Of a stretch of DNA of 5,130 nucleotides, positions 1-4,690 are shown one piece after another. How positions within the stretch are numbered: position 1 is the first letter of the stretch; every line of letters starts with the position of its first letter. The position numbers and the translations under genes were made by a program. This DNA is from Deltaproteobacteria bacterium UBA796 (GTDB taxonomy: Bacteria; Myxococcota_A; UBA796), in NCBI GenBank assembly GCA_002296975.1, contig DBIS01000212.1, positions 1 to 5,130 of the forward strand. Reading direction: 5' to 3'. The notes below the pieces were generated by a model. That model ran no database searches. It saw only the letters and a list, made by a program, of their open reading frames with translations, and had not been told where the DNA came from.

Positions 1-181
1 GAAACCCCCGCCAGTCGTTGTCATCGCAGTCGTCTTCGGCCAGAAAACCATCGCGATCGGCATCGACAAAGACAACAGAAGAGCCCCCGCTGTCACCCGA
101 AGCACCGCCGGTATCATCGCTCTTATTGGACGGATCACCGCCGCACGCCATCGTCATCAAAATGAAGGGAACACACCGCAT
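1..181 (-). CDS. Putative lipoprotein with Asp-rich calcium-binding-like motif (5' part only; runs off left edge)
   Basis: Sixty codons are visible, starting at the ATG at 181-179 and open to the window edge. The start is supported by a GGAGG (192-188) six bases upstream. The N-terminus is a short hydrophobic stretch (residues 1-12) ending in Met-Ala-Cys-Gly-Gly, which resembles a lipoprotein signal with Cys13 as the lipidated residue. It is short and the lipobox is imperfect, with Met at -2. A Gly/Ser/Asp-rich linker (about 14-37) follows, as is usual for surface or periplasmic lipoproteins. Residues 40-56 read DADRDGFLAEDDCDDND. This matches the DxDxDG...DCDDxD pattern of thrombospondin type-3/MopE-like putative metal-binding repeats, in which the Asp side chains bind calcium. 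These repeats usually occur in tandem in secreted or outer-membrane proteins, so the missing part may contain more. The function is unknown. It could be cotranscribed with the minus-strand gene upstream (71-bp gap), but a hairpin lies between them. Confidence 0.72.
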   Translation of the reverse strand, partial: MRCVPFILMTMACGGDPSNKSDDTGGASGDSGGSSVVFVDADRDGFLAEDDCDDNDWRGF

Positions 182-187
182 CGACCG

Positions 188-192
188 CCTCC
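188..192 (-). promoter_or_regulatory. Shine-Dalgarno site of the Asp-rich lipoprotein gene
   Basis: The minus strand reads GGAGG, six bases before the ATG at 181. It decides the start of this gene and is the main evidence that the short visible reading frame is genuine. Confidence 0.7.
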
Positions 193-220
193 GATTTCCG
201 ATGCACAACGTAGCACACAA

Positions 221-237
221 GCCCGCTATGCGCGGGC
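221..237 (-). terminator. GC hairpin between two minus-strand genes, possible weak terminator
   Basis: GCCCGC and GCGGGC form a perfect 6-bp stem around a 5-base loop, 15 bases after the stop codon at 253. On the minus strand it is followed by TTGTGTG, which is only partly T-rich, so it is at best an inefficient intrinsic terminator or a processing/attenuation structure. On the plus strand nothing T-rich follows. The placement just after a gene's end favours a 3'-end role. Confidence 0.4.
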
Positions 238-252
238 ACTTATGGCTGATGT

Positions 253-648
253 TCAATCGACTGGCGGCGAGTCTTGAGCCTGGGGGAGTTCGACGACCAC
301 CAGAGAAGCCACCACAGCCTCAACCCTATCCGCCAACTGGTCGGCCAAAGCGGTGGTATCAGCCTGCCGTTTACCCATCGTATGCCCGAGCAGGCCAAAG
401 CCATACTCCAGTGAAAGGGTCGCTTTGGGATTTCGTGCCCGAAGCGTTGGTGCCATCGGCACAAAATGCCGTTGATAGCACGCCCGTACATGGGCAATGG
501 CCCCTGCATTATCACCCTTGGACTTCAAACCGGCGGCCACACGAAGGCAATACCTGAGCGTGGTCGCGACGACCTGCACCCTTTGCACCGACTGGGGTTT
601 GGCGTCGGTGGGGCCACAAGCCAAAATGAACCAAAATGCACACTTCAT
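253..648 (-). CDS. Small putative lipoprotein of unknown function, 131 aa
   Basis: The product starts with a ten-residue hydrophobic segment ending Phe-Ile-Leu-Ala-Cys-Gly, a plausible lipobox with Cys11 as the lipidated residue. The signal is unusually short and has only one positive charge (Lys2). The mature part looks mainly helical. It contains further cysteines at 34 and 57 that could form a disulfide in the periplasm, and a segment (about 57-84) with Tyr58, Arg60-His61-Phe62, Pro64, Asn73-Pro74 and Glu81-Tyr82-Gly-Phe84. That segment faintly recalls helical periplasmic domains attached to FTR1-type iron permeases, but this is only an impression from memory and not an assignment. The last 20 residues (Pro, Gln, Asp) look disordered. 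No clear Shine-Dalgarno precedes the ATG. The gene is divergent from clpB and upstream of the Asp-rich lipoprotein gene. I judge it real because the protein composition, lipobox and stop-to-hairpin spacing are coherent, while the overlapping plus-strand frame gives an Arg/Pro-rich, non-protein-like sequence. Confidence 0.68.
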   Translation of the reverse strand: MKCAFWFILACGPTDAKPQSVQRVQVVATTLRYCLRVAAGLKSKGDNAGAIAHVRACYQRHFVPMAPTLRARNPKATLSLEYGFGLLGHTMGKRQADTTALADQLADRVEAVVASLVVVELPQAQDSPPVD

Positions 649-789
649 AAGGCGAAACGTAGCGCATACAGCGCCTGTGGGGAAGACCCGAGGTGAGTTG
701 TTTGTTCCTTAGACCCCACCTTGTGACTACACTGGGCCCGACACACAGCGCATGGGGCGCTAGCCGGATCCGCAAGACCAGAGAGCACC
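649..789. promoter_or_regulatory. Divergent intergenic region containing the clpB promoter
   Basis: This 141-bp gap separates divergent genes and must hold both promoters. For clpB the best -10-like box is TACACT (728-733) preceded by TTGTGAC. The upstream TTGTTC (702-707) is 20 bp away, which is too far for a standard sigma-70 spacing. A CCCCACCT (714-721) resembles the CCCCATNT -10 element of sigma-32 heat-shock promoters, but no good CTTGAA element lies at the right distance. No CIRCE inverted repeat is present. For the leftward gene, GCTACGTT (663-656 on minus) could provide a -10 box immediately before its ATG. The clpB ribosome binding site is weak (AGAGAG, 780-785). Exact promoters cannot be assigned from the sequence. 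Confidence 0.35.
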
Positions 790-3468
790 ATGAGATACGA
801 CCGATTTACCGTCAAAGCCAGAGAAGCCATCGGTGATGCACAAGCCTTGGCCGGCAAACAAGGCAACCCTGAGATTCGCCCCCAGCACCTGCTGTTGGTG
901 TTGCTCACTCAAGACCAAGGTGTCGTCGCTTCATTACTCGCCCATATCGAGACGGACATCGCCGCCCTCAGCCGTGAGGCAGCCAAACTGGTCGACGGTT
1001 TGCCCAGCGCCTCTGGGGGCAATCAAGCGCGGGTATCGAGCCAACTCCAATCGGTCTTCGACGAGGCAGACGACATCGCAAAGGGCATGGGCGACTCCCA
1101 CATCGCCACCGAGGTGCTGTTTTTAGCCCTGGGCAGAATCAAAGACAAACCCAGTCAACTCATGCGCGACCACGGGCTGAGCAGCGCCCGCATCGAAGAG
1201 GCGCTACAAATCTTGCGTGGGGGGCAATCGGTGTCGGGAGAAGATGCTGAAGCCAACTACGAGTCACTCGAAAAGTACACCCGGGACCTGACCAAGGATG
1301 CCCGCGAAGGAAAACTCGACCCAGTGATAGGCCGGGACGACGAAATCCGACGCACGCTTCAGGTCTTGAGCCGCCGCACCAAAAACAACCCGGTCCTGAT
1401 CGGAGAACCCGGCGTGGGCAAAACCGCGATTGTTGAGGGTATCGCTCAACGGATCGCCAGCGGTGACATCCCGGAGAGTTTGGCCGATAAAAAGGTGCTG
1501 TCTCTGGACCTCGCAGCCTTGGTGGCTGGCGCCAAGTTTCGGGGTGAATTCGAGGAGCGCCTCAAAGCATTGCTCACCGAGATTGAGTCCGCGAAGGGGC
1601 AGGTCATCTTGTTTATTGACGAGCTTCACACCTTGATGGGCGCTGGAAAATCCGAGGGCTCGATGGATGCTGGGAATATGCTCAAGCCCGCGCTGGCACG
1701 CGGAGAGTTGCGTTGCATCGGTGCGACCACCTTGGACGAATACCGCAAGCACATCGAAAAAGACAAGGCAATGGAGCGGCGCTTTCAGCCCGTGTTGATC
1801 GAGGAGCCCTCGGTTGACGACACGATTCGTATTTTGCGGGGGATCAAAGAAAAATATGAGGTTCACCATGGCATCAAGATTCTCGACGATGCCATTTTGG
1901 CCGCAGCCACCTTGTCCGACCGCTACATTTCCAGCCGCCAACTGCCGGACAAAGCCATTGACCTCATCGACGAGGCGGCCAGCCGTCTTCGAATGGAGAT
2001 AGAGACGACACCGCAGCCCATCGACAGCATGGAGCGGAATATACGAGGCATGAAGATCGAGCTGCAAGCCTTGTCGCGAGAAACAGACAAGGCCACAATC
2101 GAGCGAGCAGACTTGATGAAAGAGGAGATGGCAGCCCTCGAAGAGCAGGCCAACGAAATGCGCGCCAAGTGGATGAGCGAGAAAGAAGCCATCGATGCGA
2201 TTCGCAACGCAAAAGAGCAACTTGAAGATGCCTCTCATCAACTGGACATCGCTGAAAGAGAGGGGGATTACGAAGGCGCGAGCCGCATCAAATTTGGTGA
2301 AATCCCTGAGCTGAACAGGCAAATTGAACACTCGAGCCAAAAGCTGGCTGACCTTCAAGGTGACGCGGGTGGCATCTTGCGAGAGATGGTCACCGAACAC
2401 GATATCGCAACCGTTGTCGCCAACTGGACGGGCATCCCCGTGGCCAAGCTCAGCCAAGGTGAACAAGAGCGCTTATTGGGAATGGAGGACAACCTCCACG
2501 GCCGAATTATCGGGCAACACGATGCGGTGGTGGCCGTCTCCGACGCGGTTCGCCGAGCCCGAGCCGGGCTACAAGACCCCGACCGCCCCATCGGTTCATT
2601 CATCTTTTTAGGCCCGACAGGTGTGGGTAAAACCGAGCTCGCCCGCGCCTTGGCAGAGTTTATGTTCGACGACGAGCACGCCATGCTGCGCATCGACATG
2701 TCGGAGTTTATGGAGAAACACTCCGTCGCTCGGCTTATCGGCGCGCCTCCTGGGTACATTGGCTACGAGGAAGGCGGCCAGCTGACCGAGGCGATTCGTC
2801 GCAAGCCCTATTCGGTGGTCCTGCTCGACGAGATTGAAAAAGCGCACCCAGACGTGTTCAATATTTTGCTGCAACTGCTCGACGATGGGCGAATCACTGA
2901 CTCCAAAGGCCGCACGATCGACTGTAAGAACTGCGTGCTGATCATGACCAGCAACATCGGTTCGCGGAAAATCATGGAAGCCGCCGGCGACCGCGAGAAG
3001 GCCACGAAGGGCGTGATGGAAGAACTCAAACGAACCGTTAAGCCCGAGTTTTTGAATCGCATCGACGACGTCATCGTGTTTGACGCCCTCACACGAGAAG
3101 ACATCGCCAAGATCTTTGAGATTCAAATGAGACGGGTCAAGCGGCTTTTGGCCAACCGGTTTTTGAACATCGAGGTCACTCCGAGCGCCAAAGAAGTCCT
3201 CTGCGATGCGGGTTTTGACCCGGCCTTTGGAGCACGGCCACTCAAGCGTGCGATTCAACAATACCTGCTCAACCCCATGTCAAAGGCCATCGTAGCTGGC
3301 GGCTATGATTCTGGGGACTTGGTCAAGGTTGATGTAGAAGGAACCGGCGAAGATGCCATCATCACCTTTGAACGGATACCCGCACCAGAGGGCGCCTCTG
3401 ATGAAGACCCGTCCGGCGACCCAGAAGAATCCGGCCCTCAAAAGGCTTTACCCGCGCCACCGACCTAA
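790..3468 (+). CDS. clpB: ATP-dependent chaperone ClpB (protein disaggregase), 892 aa
   Basis: ClpB is the cytoplasmic Hsp100/AAA+ hexamer that, with DnaK/DnaJ/GrpE, threads aggregated proteins through its pore for refolding. The domains are in the expected order: double Clp N-domain (about 1-145), NBD1, coiled-coil M-domain inserted in NBD1 (about 405-530), NBD2, and small C-terminal domain. NBD1 has Walker A GEPGVGKT (205-212), Walker B FIDE (275-278) and Arg330-Arg331 fingers. NBD2 has GPTGVGKT (608-615), LLDE (678-681), pore motif GYIGY (655-659), Arg757 in FLNRID and sensor-2 GARP (814-817). The full-length M-domain and the absence of a ClpP-binding loop motif such as IGF/LGF separate it from ClpA and ClpC. 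Conservative oddities are Phe250 in pore loop 1 (Tyr in E. coli) and Phe502 where E. coli M-domain has Tyr503. An acidic, Pro-rich tail (864-892) extends beyond the usual end near 857-865. The stop overlaps the pcm start. Heat-shock control is expected for the family but not proven here. Confidence 0.97.
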   Translation: MRYDRFTVKAREAIGDAQALAGKQGNPEIRPQHLLLVLLTQDQGVVASLLAHIETDIAALSREAAKLVDGLPSASGGNQARVSSQLQSVFDEADDIAKGMGDSHIATEVLFLALGRIKDKPSQLMRDHGLSSARIEEALQILRGGQSVSGEDAEANYESLEKYTRDLTKDAREGKLDPVIGRDDEIRRTLQVLSRRTKNNPVLIGEPGVGKTAIVEGIAQRIASGDIPESLADKKVLSLDLAALVAGAKFRGEFEERLKALLTEIESAKGQVILFIDELHTLMGAGKSEGSMDAGNMLKPALARGELRCIGATTLDEYRKHIEKDKAMERRFQPVLIEEPSVDDTIRILRGIKEKYEVHHGIKILDDAILAAATLSDRYISSRQLPDKAIDLIDEAASRLRMEIETTPQPIDSMERNIRGMKIELQALSRETDKATIERADLMKEEMAALEEQANEMRAKWMSEKEAIDAIRNAKEQLEDASHQLDIAEREGDYEGASRIKFGEIPELNRQIEHSSQKLADLQGDAGGILREMVTEHDIATVVANWTGIPVAKLSQGEQERLLGMEDNLHGRIIGQHDAVVAVSDAVRRARAGLQDPDRPIGSFIFLGPTGVGKTELARALAEFMFDDEHAMLRIDMSEFMEKHSVARLIGAPPGYIGYEEGGQLTEAIRRKPYSVVLLDEIEKAHPDVFNILLQLLDDGRITDSKGRTIDCKNCVLIMTSNIGSRKIMEAAGDREKATKGVMEELKRTVKPEFLNRIDDVIVFDALTREDIAKIFEIQMRRVKRLLANRFLNIEVTPSAKEVLCDAGFDPAFGARPLKRAIQQYLLNPMSKAIVAGGYDSGDLVKVDVEGTGEDAIITFERIPAPEGASDEDPSGDPEESGPQKALPAPPT
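1219..1233 (+). promoter_or_regulatory. Internal ribosome binding site and GTG start within clpB
   Basis: A G6 run at 1219-1224, six bases of spacing and GTG at 1231-1233 form a stronger initiation signal than the one in front of the full-length ATG at 790, which has only AGAGAG. The two glycine codons are both GGG, which creates the purine run. Other glycine codons would have avoided it. Confidence 0.5.
1231..3468 (+). CDS. clpB: Probable internal translation start giving N-domain-less ClpB isoform (745 aa)
   Basis: Codon 148 of clpB is GTG, preceded at six bases by a run of six G (1219-1224) that can pair with the anti-Shine-Dalgarno sequence using one G-U pair. E. coli ClpB makes a short form lacking the N-domain from a GTG at Val149, in the similar context Gly-Gly-Glu-Ser-Val. 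Here it is Gly-Gly-Gln-Ser-Val. The position falls in the linker between N-domain and NBD1, so the product would be a complete two-ring ATPase without the N-domain. Known short ClpB forms mix into hexamers and affect handling of large aggregates. The isoform is inferred, not shown. Confidence 0.5.
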   Translation: MSGEDAEANYESLEKYTRDLTKDAREGKLDPVIGRDDEIRRTLQVLSRRTKNNPVLIGEPGVGKTAIVEGIAQRIASGDIPESLADKKVLSLDLAALVAGAKFRGEFEERLKALLTEIESAKGQVILFIDELHTLMGAGKSEGSMDAGNMLKPALARGELRCIGATTLDEYRKHIEKDKAMERRFQPVLIEEPSVDDTIRILRGIKEKYEVHHGIKILDDAILAAATLSDRYISSRQLPDKAIDLIDEAASRLRMEIETTPQPIDSMERNIRGMKIELQALSRETDKATIERADLMKEEMAALEEQANEMRAKWMSEKEAIDAIRNAKEQLEDASHQLDIAEREGDYEGASRIKFGEIPELNRQIEHSSQKLADLQGDAGGILREMVTEHDIATVVANWTGIPVAKLSQGEQERLLGMEDNLHGRIIGQHDAVVAVSDAVRRARAGLQDPDRPIGSFIFLGPTGVGKTELARALAEFMFDDEHAMLRIDMSEFMEKHSVARLIGAPPGYIGYEEGGQLTEAIRRKPYSVVLLDEIEKAHPDVFNILLQLLDDGRITDSKGRTIDCKNCVLIMTSNIGSRKIMEAAGDREKATKGVMEELKRTVKPEFLNRIDDVIVFDALTREDIAKIFEIQMRRVKRLLANRFLNIEVTPSAKEVLCDAGFDPAFGARPLKRAIQQYLLNPMSKAIVAGGYDSGDLVKVDVEGTGEDAIITFERIPAPEGASDEDPSGDPEESGPQKALPAPPT

Positions 3469-3470
3469 TG
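3466..3470 (+). other. clpB-pcm stop/start overlap (TAATG), translational coupling
   Basis: The TAA of clpB (3466-3468) shares its last A with the ATG of pcm (3468-3470). The preceding 20 bases are C-rich with no purine-rich ribosome binding site, so reinitiation by terminating ribosomes is the likely mode of pcm translation. Confidence 0.85.
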
Positions 3471-4094
3471 GACCACACGGCCGCCAGGGCCGAGATGGTC
3501 GCCACACAGCTTAGGGCTCGGCATATCCGAGATGAAGCCGTGATCGCAGCCATCTCCACCGTTCCACGGCACCTGTTTATTCCAGAGACAAACCGTGATC
3601 TCGCTTATCGCGACGGTCCCGTGGCCATCGGTGAAGGCCAGACCATATCCCAGCCTTATCTGGTGGCCTTGATGACGGAGGCCCTTCAGCTATCTGCCGG
3701 CATGCGTGTCTTAGAGGTGGGAACAGGGTCGGGCTATCAAGCAGCAATCCTATCTGCTCTTGGGGTGCAGGTTCACAGCCTGGAGCTTCGACCACGGCTT
3801 CAGGCTCGGGCCACACAAACCTTGAACGCCTTGGGTGCCGGAGATGTCCAAACCCACCTCGGAGACGGCTTTGATGGGCTCTGCGCCTTTGCGCCCTTCG
3901 ACCGCATCATCGTGACCGCTGCGCCCAACGCCATTCCACATGCACTCAGGGCCCAACTCAGTGCCCAAGGGCAAATGATTATACCCGTGGGCGCACGGAA
4001 AAAACAGATCCTTATGCGGGTGTACAACCATGAACGACGACTACCCGACGAGCCATTAATACCGGTTTTATTTGTGCCCATGACGGCAGGATAA
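3468..4094 (+). CDS. pcm: Protein-L-isoaspartate O-methyltransferase, 208 aa
   Basis: This cytosolic enzyme methylates, from S-adenosylmethionine, the free carboxyl of isoaspartyl residues formed by ageing of Asp and Asn, starting their repair. The length matches the family (about 205-215 aa). Diagnostic segments are all present: MVATQLRARHI near the start (10-20), VPRHLFIP (32-39), the substrate/active-site segment GEGQTISQP (55-63), SAM-binding motif I VLEVGTGSGY (81-90), an acidic residue after motif I (Glu106 in SLEL), motif II DRIIVTAA (145-152), IIPVG (171-175), and the closing FVPMT (202-206). The protein ends two residues after that, without an extra tail. The ATG overlaps the clpB stop (TAATG) and has no Shine-Dalgarno of its own, so translation probably depends on ribosomes terminating on clpB. 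A later ATG at 3495 (Met10) would cut into the conserved N-terminus, so the first start is preferred. Pairing with clpB fits a shared role in protein-damage repair. Confidence 0.95.
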   Translation: MDHTAARAEMVATQLRARHIRDEAVIAAISTVPRHLFIPETNRDLAYRDGPVAIGEGQTISQPYLVALMTEALQLSAGMRVLEVGTGSGYQAAILSALGVQVHSLELRPRLQARATQTLNALGAGDVQTHLGDGFDGLCAFAPFDRIIVTAAPNAIPHALRAQLSAQGQMIIPVGARKKQILMRVYNHERRLPDEPLIPVLFVPMTAG

Positions 4095-4111
4095 GATTTA
4101 AAAAAACTCTA

Positions 4112-4137
4112 AAAAATGAGGTTTAACCTGTATTTTT
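4112..4137. terminator. AT-rich hairpin after pcm, possible bidirectional terminator
   Basis: An A-tract and T-tract flank a core inverted repeat AGGTT-T-AACCT (4119-4129). Allowing one bulged G (4130) and one G-U pair, 4112-4122 can pair with 4126-4137 around a three-base loop. The upper stem has only two G-C pairs, so it is weak. Its position 18 bases after the pcm stop and its A/T-tract ends suit termination of the clpB-pcm transcript. The core repeat could instead be a protein-binding site. Confidence 0.4.
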
Positions 4138-4155
4138 ATGATATGTGCATCATAA
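4136..4155. repeat. Perfect 7-bp inverted repeat over the promoter (operator candidate)
   Basis: TTATGAT and ATCATAA are perfect inverted copies separated by six bases (ATGTGC). The dyad covers the putative -10 box and start site of the CBS-domain gene, the usual place for a repressor operator. It is not an FNR (TTGAT-N4-ATCAA) or CRP (TGTGA-N6-TCACA) site in spacing or sequence. It could also fold as an RNA hairpin if transcription from pcm reads through. Confidence 0.5.
4137..4142 (+). promoter_or_regulatory. Probable -10 box of the CBS-domain gene
   Basis: TATGAT differs from the TATAAT consensus at one base. It lies in an AT-rich stretch with A-tracts upstream (4100-4106, 4111-4116) that could act like an UP element. 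No good -35 hexamer is found 17 bp upstream, where the sequence reads AAATGA. Initiation would be near 4149, giving a leader of about 32 bases that includes the GGAG at 4173-4176. Confidence 0.4.
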
Positions 4156-4172
4156 GCCACCATATAAATATT

Positions 4173-4176
4173 GGAG
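4173..4176 (+). promoter_or_regulatory. Ribosome binding site of the CBS-domain gene
   Basis: GGAG lies four bases before the first ATG (4181) and seven before the second (4184). This rules out an upstream GTG (4145) as the start and leaves two adjacent ATG codons, of which the second has the more usual spacing. Confidence 0.7.
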
Positions 4177-4180
4177 AATC

Positions 4181-4678
4181 ATGATGTTTGGGCACACGCA
4201 GAGAAACATCGGTCAAACCAGCGATTGGGCGACTGCCTCCCAAATAATGACCAAGCGCCTCTTTACTGCACGACGAGATCAGCGGGTTGTCGAGGTGGTG
4301 AAAGGCTTGCTCAAGCATCGGATTTCTGGGGCACCGGTCGTTGACGATGCGCGACGCGTGGTGGGCGTGATCAGCGAACAGGACTGCATCAAAGCCTTGA
4401 TGCGGGCGGTCCATCACCGGGTGCCCTTCTCGCTGGTCGGCGAGGTGATGTCGACACAGGTGATATCGATTTCAGAAGACACCCACATCATGACCATGGC
4501 CGACCTATTTTTGGCCCATCCGGTTCGCCGCCTGCCCGTGGTCCGAGATGGGATCTTGGTGGGACAAGTCAGCCGCCGAGATGTACTGACAACTGCCGTG
4601 TCGCTTTTCAAGGGCATGCCCACCCGCCAAGCAGCCGTGCTGTACCTCAGTGCATTGGGCCGCCAGGCGCCGGTCTAA
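4181..4678 (+). CDS. Stand-alone tandem CBS-domain protein, 165 aa
   Basis: The protein consists almost entirely of two CBS modules, a pair that folds as a Bateman module and usually senses adenine nucleotides (AMP, ATP, SAM or similar). CBS1 covers about residues 20-78, with SGAPVVD (49-55) and the ligand motif GVISEQD (62-68). CBS2 covers about 87-145, beginning EVMSTQ, with RRLPVV (116-121) and GQVSRRD (128-134). Both carry the G-h-x-S/T-x-x-D ribose/phosphate-binding pattern, so both sites look functional. There is no membrane segment, signal peptide or attached enzyme domain, so it must act on a partner that cannot be named from this window. The start is chosen from the GGAG at 4173. The ATG at 4184 (164 aa) is equally possible. 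A separate promoter with an operator-like dyad suggests control independent of clpB-pcm. Its stop is two bases from that of the convergent gene. Confidence 0.9.
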   Translation: MMFGHTQRNIGQTSDWATASQIMTKRLFTARRDQRVVEVVKGLLKHRISGAPVVDDARRVVGVISEQDCIKALMRAVHHRVPFSLVGEVMSTQVISISEDTHIMTMADLFLAHPVRRLPVVRDGILVGQVSRRDVLTTAVSLFKGMPTRQAAVLYLSALGRQAPV

Positions 4679-4690
4679 ACTTAAAGACCG
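4671..4690. repeat. Inverted repeat holding both convergent stop codons
   Basis: CGGTCT (4671-4676) and AGACCG (4685-4690) form a perfect 6-bp stem around an 8-base loop. The loop contains most of both stop codons (TAA at 4676-4678 plus, TAA at 4683-4681 minus). No T-tract follows on either strand, so it is not a standard intrinsic terminator, but it could stabilise the 3' ends of both transcripts. A palindrome CCGATCGG (4688-4695) overlaps the right arm and offers an alternative fold. Confidence 0.45.

Noticed and set aside
18..557. A 179-codon plus-strand frame at the left
   Set aside because: It is antisense to two better-supported minus-strand genes, has an Arg/Pro/Ser-rich non-globular composition, and has no ribosome binding site in the 17 visible bases upstream.
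765..772. Palindrome CGGATCCG upstream of clpB
   Set aside because: A short palindrome of this kind is expected by chance. It has no spacing relation to a promoter element.
1264..2466. A 400-codon open frame on the minus strand inside clpB
   Set aside because: It lies wholly antisense to strongly conserved ClpB coding sequence. Its translation has no recognisable motif, and such long antisense frames are expected in GC-rich genes.
2608..3261. A 217-codon minus-strand frame within clpB
   Set aside because: Antisense shadow of NBD2; no start signal or family motif.
790..3468. Identity as ClpA or ClpC protease ATPase
   Set aside because: The full-length M-domain (about 120 residues) and the ClpB-type linker are present, and no ClpP-binding IGF/LGF loop is seen.
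4163..4168. TATAAA as a -10 box for the CBS gene
   Set aside because: Transcription would start inside the GGAG ribosome binding site, leaving no usable leader. TATGAT at 4137-4142 fits better.
4145..4180. GTG start at 4145 adding 12 residues to the CBS protein
   Set aside because: No ribosome binding site precedes it, it falls inside the dyad and probable leader, and a GGAG sits just before the ATGs at 4181/4184.
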